This document shows, piece by piece, positions 45,315-55,417 of a DNA stretch of 64,000 bases. Where the stretch lies: positions 3,100,001 through 3,164,000 of the forward strand of contig NZ_CP056122.1 in NCBI RefSeq assembly GCF_018219455.1, written 5' to 3'. The notes beneath the pieces are model-generated. The model saw nothing but the letters and a program-made list of their open reading frames with translations. It was not told where the DNA came from and did not search any database. Position numbers and translations under genes: made by a program. The DNA comes from Moritella sp. 5. GTDB lineage: Bacteria; Pseudomonadota; Gammaproteobacteria; Enterobacterales; Moritellaceae. The stretch's first letter is position 1. Every line of letters begins with the position of its first letter.

Positions 45315-47201
45315 ATGCTAGAAACAGGACATCATTATCGCGATCAGGTCTCCAAAATTATCAGTTGGGGTCATTGGTTTAGCTTAGCCAATATCTTACT
45401 GGCAATCATTGTTGCATCACGTTACCTTTTCATCGCCGAATGGCCTGAAACGATGCTGGGTCAAGTTTATTCCCTTATCAGCTTGCTAGGTCATTTTAGT
45501 TTTATCATTTTTATATTATATCTGGTGGTAATCTTCCCCGTCAGTTTTCTGATACCATTTCCACGTACACTACGTTTTTTAACGGTCCTATTTTCCACGT
45601 TAGGAATATCGCTGTTAATTATCGATACAGAAATATTTAAGCTCTATAATTTACATATAAATCCAATTATATTTGAGATATTACTTGGAGAGAACGAACA
45701 AACACTTAACTCCGATTGGCAATCGTTCTTTGTTTTCGTGCCTTTCTTATTCTTATTTGAATTACTTATCTCAAGTTTTCTGTGGCACAGATTAAGACGT
45801 TTAAGCCGTTTTAAACTTGGTCCTATTATTGCGATCTTCTTTTTCAGCTGTTTCTTAACGGGACACCTACTACATATGTGGGCTGATGCGGCAGTGTACC
45901 GCCCTATTACTGCACAAAAAGCAAATTTCCCTCTGGCTTACCCTATGACAGCAAGAACCTTCCTTGCTAAATACGGCTGGTTAGATAAAAAAGCATTTGA
46001 CAAGCGTGTGACAGATACAAAAAAACTATCAGATTCACGTCTCGACTATCCTAAAAATCCGTTAGTAATTAATAACGAGAGTCAGAAATTTAACGTTTTA
46101 TTCGTTAACATAAGTACGCTTCGAGCAGATATGCTTAATAGTAGCGTCATGCCTGAAATGACAAAGTTATCACAACAAGCTCAATTATTTACCCATCACT
46201 TTAGTACCAGCAATGATAACATTTTGGGTAACTTCAGCATGATGTATGGCCTTGCATCACAATACTGGGATGATATCCAAACCTCAGCGAAACCTCCGTT
46301 TATGCTCGACTATTTCACTCAAGCAAACTATAACCTTGGTATATTTAGTACTGATGATTTAGCGTCTTATCGACAAAAACAAACGGCGTTTATTAATTTA
46401 GAATCACCACAGACAACCATTGTTGAAGGATCAAATAGTGACAATAAAACTATCGATGCAACAATAAAGTGGTTAGGTGAGCAACAAGATACACAGCCTT
46501 GGTTTAGCTATGTCAGTCTGAACTCAGTGCAAAACATGAAAACTCCGAATGGTTTTCCAGCTATGTTTTACCCGAATATTCAAGATCTAAATAGCCAGGC
46601 AAGTAATCGTCAACTCGCATTATTTAACAGCTATCGAAACAGTGTTAGTTATGTCGATAAAGCAATTTCAAAATTAGTCTATAAGCTAAAGCAGACAGAC
46701 CAGTTTGATAATACGGTTATCGTATTTACGTCTAACCATGGCACTGAGTTTAATGACTCAGAAAACCATTCATGGGGTTATGGAAGTTCTTATTCTATCT
46801 ATCAAACTCAAGTACCATTATTTATCGTGTGGCCAGGTAAAGAACCAAGAGTCATAGAACAAGACACAAACCACACAGATTTGGTTCCGACTATTTTGAC
46901 CAACTTATCTGCTGTAAAAAACCCGATTTCAGATTACAGCAATGGTATTGATTTATTTGCGGGTAACTTTAAGACATGGCAGTTACTCGGCGATGAGAAT
47001 AACTTTGTTATCCTTCAAGAAGACACGATTACATTATTTTCTTATCAAGGTATATTTAGTCGCCAGGGTAACCATGATGTACGTAATCGTAACTCTTACA
47101 AGTCAGTTCCACGAACGACGATGCATGAAGCTACATTTAATCAGGTGCTTAGTGAATTAAATTACTTTTTTAAAGCAGCGCCAGCGCAGACACAGGATTA
47201 A
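45315..47201 (+). CDS. yejM: Inner-membrane sulfatase-like protein YejM (PbgA/LapC)
   Basis: A 628-residue protein with five N-terminal membrane helices (about 20-195, DUF3413) and a periplasmic sulfatase-like domain (about 250-600). Seen: FNVLFVNISTLRADMLNSSV, HFSTSNDNILGNFSMMYGL, FTSNHGTEFNDSENHSWGYG and VPLFIVWPGKEPR. In E. coli YejM senses lipopolysaccharide in the inner membrane and restrains LpxC breakdown through LapB; it lacks sulfatase activity, and here too the catalytic Cys/Ser site is not the active one (S in TSN). Essential in enterics. Confidence 0.93.
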   Translation: MLETGHHYRDQVSKIISWGHWFSLANILLAIIVASRYLFIAEWPETMLGQVYSLISLLGHFSFIIFILYLVVIFPVSFLIPFPRTLRFLTVLFSTLGISLLIIDTEIFKLYNLHINPIIFEILLGENEQTLNSDWQSFFVFVPFLFLFELLISSFLWHRLRRLSRFKLGPIIAIFFFSCFLTGHLLHMWADAAVYRPITAQKANFPLAYPMTARTFLAKYGWLDKKAFDKRVTDTKKLSDSRLDYPKNPLVINNESQKFNVLFVNISTLRADMLNSSVMPEMTKLSQQAQLFTHHFSTSNDNILGNFSMMYGLASQYWDDIQTSAKPPFMLDYFTQANYNLGIFSTDDLASYRQKQTAFINLESPQTTIVEGSNSDNKTIDATIKWLGEQQDTQPWFSYVSLNSVQNMKTPNGFPAMFYPNIQDLNSQASNRQLALFNSYRNSVSYVDKAISKLVYKLKQTDQFDNTVIVFTSNHGTEFNDSENHSWGYGSSYSIYQTQVPLFIVWPGKEPRVIEQDTNHTDLVPTILTNLSAVKNPISDYSNGIDLFAGNFKTWQLLGDENNFVILQEDTITLFSYQGIFSRQGNHDVRNRNSYKSVPRTTMHEATFNQVLSELNYFFKAAPAQTQD

Positions 47202-47204
47202 GAA

Positions 47205-47882
47205 TTAAGCTATCACCATGTATGCTTGTTGTGCGGATAAGATGGTTAATCGTCTTGTCCGCATTAATGTATCTATCCATAATTGATTTAAATTAGTTGT
47301 TACTCGCGCACAATTTACATGCCCATGTATCGTAAATTTAACCCCCTGAATATGAAATGTTTTTCCCTGCTTCACCTGTTGATATTGTTTAGTCGACCAA
47401 ACGCATTCTTTCAATAATACTGTATCATCTATATTTGCATTTTGTAACGAAGGCCAACTTAGTGGTGCATTCGCATGACAGACGCCAATCGAGCCAAATT
47501 TTGACTCGATTGTAAATGCGACGGGACAATACTGATCGATGAGTAATCTTAATCTAGCTTGCTCTTCTACTGCACACTGAAAAAACCACGATCCCCCAGA
47601 GTTACGATGAATCCGAGCCAATTCACTCTCGGTATCAGCGAATAACATTTCTTCGTGATTCCCCCTCACGGCGTAAAACCAAGGTTTATGCAGTAATTCA
47701 AGACAAGCCATTGAATCAGGACCACGGTCCACAATATCCCCGACAGAAAATAAACGGTCACACTCAAAATCAAACTGGCACTGCGCTAATGTCGCTAATA
47801 ACAAATTATATTCACCGTGAATGTCTCCCACAAAGAAGTCCCGCCCTTTATGGTTGATTGGTATATTTTTATGTATTCGCAT
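47205..47882 (-). CDS. Serine/threonine-type metallophosphatase (PrpA/PphA-like)
   Basis: A 225-residue PPP-family phosphoesterase. All metal motifs are visible: GDIHGEYNLL (about 18-27), GDIVDRGPDSMACLELL (about 48) and GNHEEM (about 74), with late His in CHANAPLS and HGHVNCARV. E. coli PphA/PphB of this type remove phosphate from proteins including Tyr-P in signalling of misfolded proteins. It converges with yejM, 3 bases apart. Substrate unknown. Confidence 0.88.
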   Translation of the reverse strand: MRIHKNIPINHKGRDFFVGDIHGEYNLLLATLAQCQFDFECDRLFSVGDIVDRGPDSMACLELLHKPWFYAVRGNHEEMLFADTESELARIHRNSGGSWFFQCAVEEQARLRLLIDQYCPVAFTIESKFGSIGVCHANAPLSWPSLQNANIDDTVLLKECVWSTKQYQQVKQGKTFHIQGVKFTIHGHVNCARVTTNLNQLWIDTLMRTRRLTILSAQQAYMVIA

Positions 47883-48242
47883 TTTCTACCTCATTAGGTA
47901 TATATGACAATATTTTATTTTTGCGATTGCGTTCACGTTAGCGCTATCATAAGTCAACGCCACAACAGCTTAATCAATGAAAACGTCTCGAAACATAACA
48001 GCCTGATAATTTTACTAGTATTATTTAATATAGATTAAATACAACATTAACAATTAATTGAAGAAAATGTTCCGTGACATACCTACAGTATGGTGCATAC
48101 AATGATAACAACATCTTGATAACATATTTCAGTCATTAATCTTAATTAACCTAATGAGCACACCAAGGATATTCTAAAACAAATATAGTGCTTAAAGTAC
48201 AGTCTTGGTGTGATACTAACGGATTAGCAGTAGGGGTAATAT
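47883..48242. other. Divergent intergenic region with long-spaced inverted repeat
   Basis: 360 bases between the phosphatase and the GMC oxidoreductase. CACACCAAG (48159-48167) is inverted as CTTGGTGTG (48204-48212), 36 bases apart, upstream of the GMC start. No gene is seen. Confidence 0.5.
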
Positions 48243-50030
48243 ATGTCAAATACTAACTTTGATTTTGACCAGATAATCATTGGATCTGGTTTTGGTGGGG
48301 CCGCCAGCGCATTGCGTTTAACAGAAAAAGGATTTCGAGTATTAGTATTAGAGCGTGGTAAACGCATTAGGACGAAAGAGTTCTCACGTACAAGCTGGAA
48401 TTTAAAGCGTTTTATGTGGCTACCCCAATTAGGCCTTACAGGACCATTTACCCTGTCTATCACACGTAAAATTAACTTGGTTCATGGTAGTGCGGTTGGT
48501 GGAGGCTCACTTGTTTACGGCAACACTCACCTTATCCCAGGCCCAGAGATATTTGCCCACCCATCATGGACAGGTATGCATGAAGACTGGCACGCACGTT
48601 TGTCTCCTTATTATGCATTAGCCCAGCGTATGATTGGCGTACAACAAAACCGATTCTTTGGTCCTGCAGACCTTATTTTAAAAGACGTAGCAAAAGAGAT
48701 GGGACGTGAAAATACTTTTAAAACAGTATATAGCGGCCTACTCTATCCAAAAGGTGAAAATAAAGTTTCACAAAATATTAATGTCGAACGCTTAGGTGAA
48801 GATCGTGGCGACCCCTATTTTAATGGCGATGGTCCAAAGCGCAATAGCTGTACCTATTGTGGTAACTGTATGTCTGGTTGCCGTCACAATGCTAAAAATA
48901 GTCTCGATAAAAACTATCTTTACTTCGCTGAACGTAATGGCGCGGAAATCCGTCCAGAATCAAATGTCACTAAGATTGAACCGATTGCCGATGAAAACGG
49001 CGTAAAAGATGGTAGTGCGGGCTACACAATCCATGTAACTGAAGGTTTAGGTTTATTTAATAAGAAAAAATACACCTTAACAACACGTGGCGTCGTCGTT
49101 TCAGGTGGTGTCTTTGGCACCATGCCACTGCTGCTCAGAATGCGTGATGTCGAAAAGACATTACCAAATCTAAGTCCAAATCTTGGTCAAAACGTACTAA
49201 CAAACTCAGAAACGTTATTAACCGTTTCACACAATCGTCTGACCCAACAAGAACAAAAAGAAGAAGTTTGGAATGGTACTGCAATTACCTCGATCTTCTC
49301 TCCAGATGATGAAACCAAAGTTGAGGTTGTTCGTTATGCAAAAGGCAGTGATGCTGCATTTACAGGAGGCATGTCAGTACCACTAACGTCAAAACAATCT
49401 GGCATTCCCCGCTCAGTGAGCATGCTCATTAATATCGCTAAGCAACCCATTAAAACCCTTAAAATGGCAAACCCAGTTGGTAAAGCGAAAGACACGATTA
49501 TTTTATTAGTGATGCAGACAGCACAAAACAACATTCACCTAGAAAGTAAACGCGCTTGGTATTCACCGTTCAAACCAACATGGATTCCGGTGCAACACAA
49601 AGGTGACGAAAAACTCAGGAACTACTTCCCTATTGCGCATAAAGTGGCAGAGCATTATGTCAAGCGTTCGGGGGGTGATGCAGGTAATCTTGCCTTAGAA
49701 GTCATTGTAGGCACCCCTATCACCGCTCACATGATGGGAGGAGCGATTATGGGGAAAGATCCTAAAACAGCGGTACTTGATGATACAGGTCAGACTTATG
49801 CCTATAAGAACCTGCGTATTCTCGATGGTTCAATTATTGCCGGTAACTTAGGCGTAAATCCATCACTTACGATCCTAGCCTTAACTGAACATGCGATGGC
49901 ACAGATCCCAGTATTTGATACCGAGAGAGCCGCTAAGATTAAACCGATTCACTTCTCTGCAGCGCTCGACGGTAATCCGTCAGCAATCCAAGCAGCGGGT
50001 ATGCCTGAGATCCTAACCAAAGCCGTTTAA
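48243..50030 (+). CDS. GMC-family FAD oxidoreductase, cholesterol oxidase-like
   Basis: A 595-residue flavoprotein. Seen: FAD fold DQIIIGSGFGGAASALRLTE (about 9-28), HGSAVGGGSLVYGNTHLIPG (about 81), a C-terminal GMC box NLRILDGSIIAGNLGVNPSL (about 525) and a Cys-rich segment SCTYCGNCMSGCRHNAKN (about 201) seen in ChoD-type oxidases but not in glucose/methanol/choline enzymes. The CxxCxxCxxxC pattern could bind an iron-sulfur cluster. No signal peptide. The true substrate is unknown; sterols are not expected in this host. Its 3' end overlaps the next gene by four bases. Confidence 0.82.
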   Translation: MSNTNFDFDQIIIGSGFGGAASALRLTEKGFRVLVLERGKRIRTKEFSRTSWNLKRFMWLPQLGLTGPFTLSITRKINLVHGSAVGGGSLVYGNTHLIPGPEIFAHPSWTGMHEDWHARLSPYYALAQRMIGVQQNRFFGPADLILKDVAKEMGRENTFKTVYSGLLYPKGENKVSQNINVERLGEDRGDPYFNGDGPKRNSCTYCGNCMSGCRHNAKNSLDKNYLYFAERNGAEIRPESNVTKIEPIADENGVKDGSAGYTIHVTEGLGLFNKKKYTLTTRGVVVSGGVFGTMPLLLRMRDVEKTLPNLSPNLGQNVLTNSETLLTVSHNRLTQQEQKEEVWNGTAITSIFSPDDETKVEVVRYAKGSDAAFTGGMSVPLTSKQSGIPRSVSMLINIAKQPIKTLKMANPVGKAKDTIILLVMQTAQNNIHLESKRAWYSPFKPTWIPVQHKGDEKLRNYFPIAHKVAEHYVKRSGGDAGNLALEVIVGTPITAHMMGGAIMGKDPKTAVLDDTGQTYAYKNLRILDGSIIAGNLGVNPSLTILALTEHAMAQIPVFDTERAAKIKPIHFSAALDGNPSAIQAAGMPEILTKAV

Positions 50031-50299
50031 TAACACAAACTCGTCGCCTTTATTAAAGCGAGTTTTTGTTTCCGCGGTAACTGTTTAATCGCGTACTCTC
50101 GTTTACTTGCCCGACTTCGGTCGGGTTGGATTTCAGTATAAGCAATCCGTATCGGTTTCGCTCGACGAAAAAATTTCGCCCCTGTCCCTTTACAATGCTG
50201 CTGATAACGTCTTTCCATATTGGTAGTTATACCACAATACAGGCCCGCATCCGTTTCAATAAGGTAAACAATCCATAACCGTTCTACTGCTTTTATCAC
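50027..50299 (-). CDS. GIY-YIG nuclease family protein (UPF0213-like)
   Basis: A 90-residue protein with the GIY-YIG endonuclease core: WIVYLIETDAGLYCGITTNM (about 9-28), then RRYQQHCKGTGAKFF, with the conserved Arg and Lys and the late YTEIQPDRSRASKREYAIK containing the metal-binding Glu. YcgQ/UPF0213-type members are single-domain and of unknown function. Convergent with the GMC gene (4-base overlap). Confidence 0.88.
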   Translation of the reverse strand: MIKAVERLWIVYLIETDAGLYCGITTNMERRYQQHCKGTGAKFFRRAKPIRIAYTEIQPDRSRASKREYAIKQLPRKQKLALIKATSLCY

Positions 50300-50482
50300 G
50301 ACTTAGCCTTTAGTTTATAGCCATCACAATCAATACATGACTATGCTTTCTCATTTAAAATATCACTCATGTAGTAATATCGCATGTATGAATATTTTGT
50401 GTAATTTAATTATACGCATTTTATTGCTATACAATCTCAGATAGAATAATCATCCATACAGCAATCAATATTAAAAAATAAT

Positions 50483-51937
50483 ATGTTACGAACTTTCCTT
50501 TATTGTACTACTCTCTGCTTCATCAGCATGAATGCAAACGCTAATGCCGATGAAATAGCGCCTTTAGAAAAACTGCTCCCGCCAGGTACAAATGTTGCCT
50601 ATATTATTGGTCAACCTTTCAATGCAACTGAAAAAATCAATAGTAACACCATCAATCAACATAATGCCGACCTCTTATTAACGCCAGCATCAACACAAAA
50701 ACTGCTAACAGCATTAGCAGCCAAACTTTACCTTACAGACGAGTATATCTTTAAGACCAGCTTACATGGCAATATTTATAAACAGACATTAAGCGAAATG
50801 GAGTTTAATTTTACAGGTGACCCAACTTTCACCAGAAAAGATTTACGTAAAATGCTTAAGCAATTAAAAGCAAAAGGAATCACACATATTAACGGTGATA
50901 TCACGCTTAATCAAAGCCGTTTTAACGGTTATAATTGGGGGAATGGTCAGGTATGGAATGATCAAGCTGTCTGTTATGCTACACAAGCGTCAGCCTTGGT
51001 CATCAACAGTAATTGTGTATTAGGAAATTTAAAGCGCTCTGCCGATCTTGAAAAAGCAACGGTTTACATTCCGGACTATGAACCGATAGTATTAACGAGC
51101 CAAGTTAATATCGTCACTAAAGAGCAGCAGAAGGCACAGTTTTGTGATTTAGAGGTCACACGCCATCCAGACAACAATTACACGTTATTTGGCTGTATTA
51201 CGCCCTCTAAACGTAACCTTCCCTTGTCATTTGCTATTTCAGAACCGACCACTTACTTTACAGCACTGCTTAAAGCAGAATTAGCACAAGCGAGCATTAA
51301 ATTTACAGGTCAGGTTGTTGAAAGCCATAAAACGATAAAGACAGCCGAAGTACTCAATCACCAGTCGCCACCGCTTGCAGAAATTATCGCTAGAATGATG
51401 AAAGAGTCAGATAATTTAATTGCAGACATATTATTTAAAACCATCGGTGCAGAATACTTCCAACAAGCAGGTAATTACCGAAATGGCGCTAAAGCCATGC
51501 GCTTAATCTTGGCCGAAAAAGACATCTCATTAGCATCGAATGTGATTGCCGATGGCTCTGGACTATCACGTCACAATTTAGTGTCTGCACAAACTATGTT
51601 CAGAGTACTAGAGTATGTCATCCGCCATGATGATGAACTACAATTATTAGACACAATGCCAATATCAGGTGTAGATGGTACATTGCAATATCGTCGCGGG
51701 TTATTAACGAAGAAACTAACAGGTAAGATTGTCGCGAAAACGGGTTCATTAAAAGGTTTATCTAATTTAGTTGGTTTTGTAAAAACAGAAAAAAATCACA
51801 TGGTTCCTTTTGTACTGATGGTGAGTGGTTACAACCCTAAGACTATTGAGCAAGATAAGCGTAATAAACCGAGACAGGCATCACCTCTGACACAATATTC
51901 GGCCGCATTCTTTAATACCATAGTGTCTAATTATTAG
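50483..51937 (+). CDS. dacB: D-alanyl-D-alanine carboxypeptidase/endopeptidase PBP4
   Basis: A 484-residue periplasmic peptidoglycan hydrolase of the DacB family. A signal peptide (FLYCTTLCFISMNANANA) is followed by the active-site SxxK in LTPASTQKLLT (Ser near 70), the SxN motif in KESDNLIADILF (near 312) and KTGSLKG (near 418), with the extra domain between the first two that marks PBP4. It trims or splits cross-links in the wall. Single gene with a strong terminator. Confidence 0.92.
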   Translation: MLRTFLYCTTLCFISMNANANADEIAPLEKLLPPGTNVAYIIGQPFNATEKINSNTINQHNADLLLTPASTQKLLTALAAKLYLTDEYIFKTSLHGNIYKQTLSEMEFNFTGDPTFTRKDLRKMLKQLKAKGITHINGDITLNQSRFNGYNWGNGQVWNDQAVCYATQASALVINSNCVLGNLKRSADLEKATVYIPDYEPIVLTSQVNIVTKEQQKAQFCDLEVTRHPDNNYTLFGCITPSKRNLPLSFAISEPTTYFTALLKAELAQASIKFTGQVVESHKTIKTAEVLNHQSPPLAEIIARMMKESDNLIADILFKTIGAEYFQQAGNYRNGAKAMRLILAEKDISLASNVIADGSGLSRHNLVSAQTMFRVLEYVIRHDDELQLLDTMPISGVDGTLQYRRGLLTKKLTGKIVAKTGSLKGLSNLVGFVKTEKNHMVPFVLMVSGYNPKTIEQDKRNKPRQASPLTQYSAAFFNTIVSNY

Positions 51938-51960
51938 TGACTTGAACAAAAGTATCGCAT

Positions 51961-52013
51961 AAAAAATGGCGAGCAACTCAACTTAGTATCAGTTTCGTTG
52001 TTCGCCATTTTTT
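51961..52013. terminator. Terminator between dacB and gsk
   Basis: A 17-base stem (51961-51977 with 51997-52013, one G-T mismatch), A-rich left and T-rich right, working for both converging genes. Confidence 0.85.
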
Positions 52014-52070
52014 GTATTATTTATCAACCCGCACTAAAGCTAGATAATGCGAGTATCAGCAATAAAAATA

Positions 52071-53372
52071 TTAGCTAGACCAGTAGCCTTCATCTAATGA
52101 ATCTTCACGTTCAGGCAAGCCTTTTAATAAACGCGGTGAGTGTTGCGCCAAGACTTCATAACTTACACGGTTTGCGTATTTGCACAGCTGTGAAAGCGAT
52201 GAATAAGCCAAACAATTCGCAGAATGTTTATCAGAGTTAGGCACGATATCTCTATGATAAGAGTTAGCTAACATATCATGTAAGATTGCAGATAATGCGC
52301 CATCGCCCGCACCATTGGTATTTTTAATTTCAACAGGACCGCCTAAGTACGGTGCAATATGTGAATACATTTTTAATGGTTCGTTCGTATCAGCCAAGCG
52401 CATTGGACGACTGTATTCATAACGGTTAAATTCAGCTATCGCACCAGGTAATAAGTGGCCACTTGTTTCACGTTTATATTTTTCATCCGTGTAACCCGCC
52501 ATATAAAGACCTTCAGCCCCCGCAGTACAAAGAACAAGGTCACACCATTCTAGTGCCGCATCCGCAGCAAGTAATGGATCAGTAAAGCCTGTTAATGCTT
52601 CACCTTCATCTTCATTCATTGCAATAACAGTGACATATTCGTTAATGAAATTCTGCCACCACTTCTCATTACCTTCAATAATGAAACGTGTACCGAGTGT
52701 AAGAATAATAGGAATATTAAGGAATTTAGCTTGCTCAACCATGTGCATCGCAGCTTCTTTGATTGGATCATCATCTGCACAACGTAATAAATAAGCTGAG
52801 ATAAGTAAACCAGAGCTTTTCTGCAGCTGATCAACGGGCAAATGCTCTTTAGTTAACTTATTCATTAAACCAGCATTAATACCGAAACTACGATCACCAT
52901 CAGAAGAGATAAAGGTAAAGCAACGGCCAATAGGGCCATTTACAGGTTGCAGATAATTAAGGTTTACTTTACTGCTGGTATTACATAAATATTGGTACGC
53001 ATAACTGCCAATTTTAATTTGGTCACACATAGTACCAAATAGTAGTGACTGTGATTCAGACAGGATTGCGTAGTTATGTAGGGTATTAGCAACAGTACCG
53101 CCAGCAAATTCACTTACGATAAGATCATTTTGCTTTAACTCGGTATAAATTTGCTCAGCTATTTCATCACTGATCATCAGTGACTCGCCTTTTACTAGCC
53201 CAAAACGAGTTAAAAAAGCATCTTCGACATGTGCTTCAATATCAACGAGTGTCTGATCAATACCACATAATACAGGTTGAGCTACATTTGCAATGTTTGC
53301 TGGTTTGACAAATGGATTGCCTGTATTTACAGGGAAATAATGCTTAGACTTGCGTTGACCGGGAAATTTCAT
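52071..53372 (-). CDS. gsk: Inosine-guanosine kinase
   Basis: A 433-residue PfkB-family kinase, nearly the same length as E. coli Gsk (434) and alike throughout. It phosphorylates inosine and guanosine for purine salvage. Seen: MKFPGQRKSKHYFPVN (start), GIDQTLVDIEAHVEDAF, EFAGGTVANTLHNY (about 109), AMNEDEGEALTG and NTNGAGDGALSAILHDM (about 353, with catalytic Asp), ending LPEREDSLDEGYW. Single gene. Confidence 0.95.
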   Translation of the reverse strand: MKFPGQRKSKHYFPVNTGNPFVKPANIANVAQPVLCGIDQTLVDIEAHVEDAFLTRFGLVKGESLMISDEIAEQIYTELKQNDLIVSEFAGGTVANTLHNYAILSESQSLLFGTMCDQIKIGSYAYQYLCNTSSKVNLNYLQPVNGPIGRCFTFISSDGDRSFGINAGLMNKLTKEHLPVDQLQKSSGLLISAYLLRCADDDPIKEAAMHMVEQAKFLNIPIILTLGTRFIIEGNEKWWQNFINEYVTVIAMNEDEGEALTGFTDPLLAADAALEWCDLVLCTAGAEGLYMAGYTDEKYKRETSGHLLPGAIAEFNRYEYSRPMRLADTNEPLKMYSHIAPYLGGPVEIKNTNGAGDGALSAILHDMLANSYHRDIVPNSDKHSANCLAYSSLSQLCKYANRVSYEVLAQHSPRLLKGLPEREDSLDEGYWSS

Positions 53373-53516
53373 ATTTGAACCAGCATGAGAGAATAAAAGG
53401 GGGCTGATTTTACCAGCCTAATTCTGAAATACCAGTAAAACCAAATTAATGATCCAATTATTAACCATATTTTGGTCGATCACATAGATTTAATCGAAAA
53501 AAACAAAAATTTAAGC

Positions 53517-53873
53517 TTAGTACTGTCGAATAGTTACCACAAAATCACCACCCATTTTTGTTTCATCACGACCACGAATCACAAAACTATTACTCACAAG
53601 GTCAAATTCACATTCATGCCAAGCGCAGGTGAAATTCATCATATATTCCATTTGAGTTAATGCTTCATTCGGATCGATACGAATAGTACCTTCACAATAG
53701 CCAGCAAGAACAAAACTGACAAGCGTCTCGACTCTACATTTGCGTAATGGGCTGACATATTCAACAAAGGCGAAAAATGAGGCGTTGCCGAAATCATTGG
53801 TTAGTAAATCGTGCGCAAGTAAATACTTACGCATATCTTTATGCTTGATCAAAATATCCTCCGTGATTAACAT
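53517..53873 (-). CDS. Hypothetical protein, 118 residues
   Basis: I do not recognise it. It has no signal peptide and no membrane segment; features are ASFFAFVEYVSPLRKC, MEYMMNFTCAWHECEFDLVS and the end GGDFVVTIRQY, suggesting a mixed alpha/beta fold with a few Cys. It lies between gsk and the desaturase in the same direction, without a clear operon link. Confidence 0.55.
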   Translation of the reverse strand: MLITEDILIKHKDMRKYLLAHDLLTNDFGNASFFAFVEYVSPLRKCRVETLVSFVLAGYCEGTIRIDPNEALTQMEYMMNFTCAWHECEFDLVSNSFVIRGRDETKMGGDFVVTIRQY

Positions 53874-53941
53874 GCCATCCTTGGCAATCAGTTAGTGTGT
53901 ATTAAGGTTACAGCCTAACTGTTATTACATACATCTATTAT

Positions 53942-55084
53942 CTAATGAGAAAAATTAAGCTGCATGTTATTCCAGACTTTACGCTGTGCATGGAACGCGT
54001 CTTTAAGTTGGCTTAGTTGCAATTTGGTATCACGAATTTGTTGCTCAAATTGAATTTTGTCAAATTTCTCATTCAGTGATTTTTTCTTCGATTCAAATAA
54101 TACGATTTTTGCTTTATAAAAAGCGTTAAGTTTCTCACATAACACATCGTACTCTTGATTTAAACGTAAAATAACTTCTTCCGCATTAGGTAAATGCTGC
54201 ACTTTATCGTGACGACGTTTTAATTCCATCTTCAATTTAGCCTGTTCGATACGTGCTTCAGGTACCATACGTAAGTCGCTTGCTAAGTTGCACCACGCTA
54301 AAACATTAATTAACCATTTAGTCGGATCATATTGATACCATTTAATCCCATTACGGTAATCAGTTTCAAAGATATGGTGGTAATTATGATAACCCTCACC
54401 ATGAGTGAAGATAGCCAATAATGCATTATCACGAGCCGTATTACGATCTGTATAAGGCTGTGTGCCCCACATGTGTGCCCATGAGTTGATGAAGAATGTA
54501 AAATGATGACTTAATACTAAACGAGCAACACCTAACAATAATAAACTTGCCCAAACGTCTCCGTACAGAAGACCCACTAAGATAGGCACGCCAACGTTCA
54601 TCACCAGCGCAAGTACGTTATAGTATTTATGCTGCCATACTGCGATACCATCTTTTTGTAAGTCACGAACATTCGTATAATCGGTATAAAGCATGGCATT
54701 ATATTCACGTAACATCCAACCAATGTGCGAAAACCAAAAGCCATGACTTGCTGAGTATGGGTCTTTATCATCATGATCAACATGTTTATGGTGACGACGG
54801 TGATCTGAACTCCAATGGATTGCACTATTTTGTAATGCGAACGCACCACCGAGTGCAAAAATCAATCGTACTGACCAATGCGCTTTATAAGTGCGGTGAG
54901 ACCAAAGTCTATGGTAACCACCTGTAATAGATAAGCCACACACGAAAATGCCGATGATCATAGCAATAACTTCGAAGGTCTCAAAACCATATACATAGCC
55001 ATACCAAGGCACTGCCGTTATAGCAATAAGAAAGGTTGAAGCAAAAACGAATACATTTAACCAAATTAAGGGTGGTTTTTTCAT
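53942..55084 (-). CDS. Acyl-CoA/fatty acid desaturase with coiled-coil tail
   Basis: A 380-residue membrane desaturase of the stearoyl-CoA (delta-9) type, which puts a double bond into fatty acyl chains to keep membranes fluid in the cold. The three His boxes are present: HRLWSHR (about 61), HRRHHKHVDHDD (about 95) and HGEGYHNYHH (about 235), with four hydrophobic segments. After about residue 270 comes a tail of about 110 residues rich in Lys, Glu, Leu and Gln (YKAKIVLFESKKKSLNEKF), predicted coiled-coil. ATG 55084 is chosen because the first helix starts there; an upstream Met at 55135 adds a non-conserved stretch. Divergent from the acyltransferase gene. Confidence 0.9.
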   Translation of the reverse strand: MKKPPLIWLNVFVFASTFLIAITAVPWYGYVYGFETFEVIAMIIGIFVCGLSITGGYHRLWSHRTYKAHWSVRLIFALGGAFALQNSAIHWSSDHRRHHKHVDHDDKDPYSASHGFWFSHIGWMLREYNAMLYTDYTNVRDLQKDGIAVWQHKYYNVLALVMNVGVPILVGLLYGDVWASLLLLGVARLVLSHHFTFFINSWAHMWGTQPYTDRNTARDNALLAIFTHGEGYHNYHHIFETDYRNGIKWYQYDPTKWLINVLAWCNLASDLRMVPEARIEQAKLKMELKRRHDKVQHLPNAEEVILRLNQEYDVLCEKLNAFYKAKIVLFESKKKSLNEKFDKIQFEQQIRDTKLQLSQLKDAFHAQRKVWNNMQLNFSH

Positions 55085-55417
55085 AATACTATCTCTAAAG
55101 CCTAATGAAGTAGTTTCATTTATAATAGCGCACAAGTGTAAGCTCAGTTATTAATTAAAGCAATCCAATGTTACCAAAATAGCTCGATAATCGGCTGTTT
55201 TATTTTATATAACTAAAATTGTGATACGTGTCATGTTTTAATTTTATCTAAGCTCCAATTAAAAATAACCACTAGCGCATCATCGACTAAACTATTAATA
55301 GTTATTATAAACTTGATCCTAAACAAGAAAGACCAGTAGTTTTCCGCATAGTATCTTTCAACAAAAATGCTTAAAATACGATTAAAATAATACTCACATT
55401 ATCGTTTCGAGGTCATT

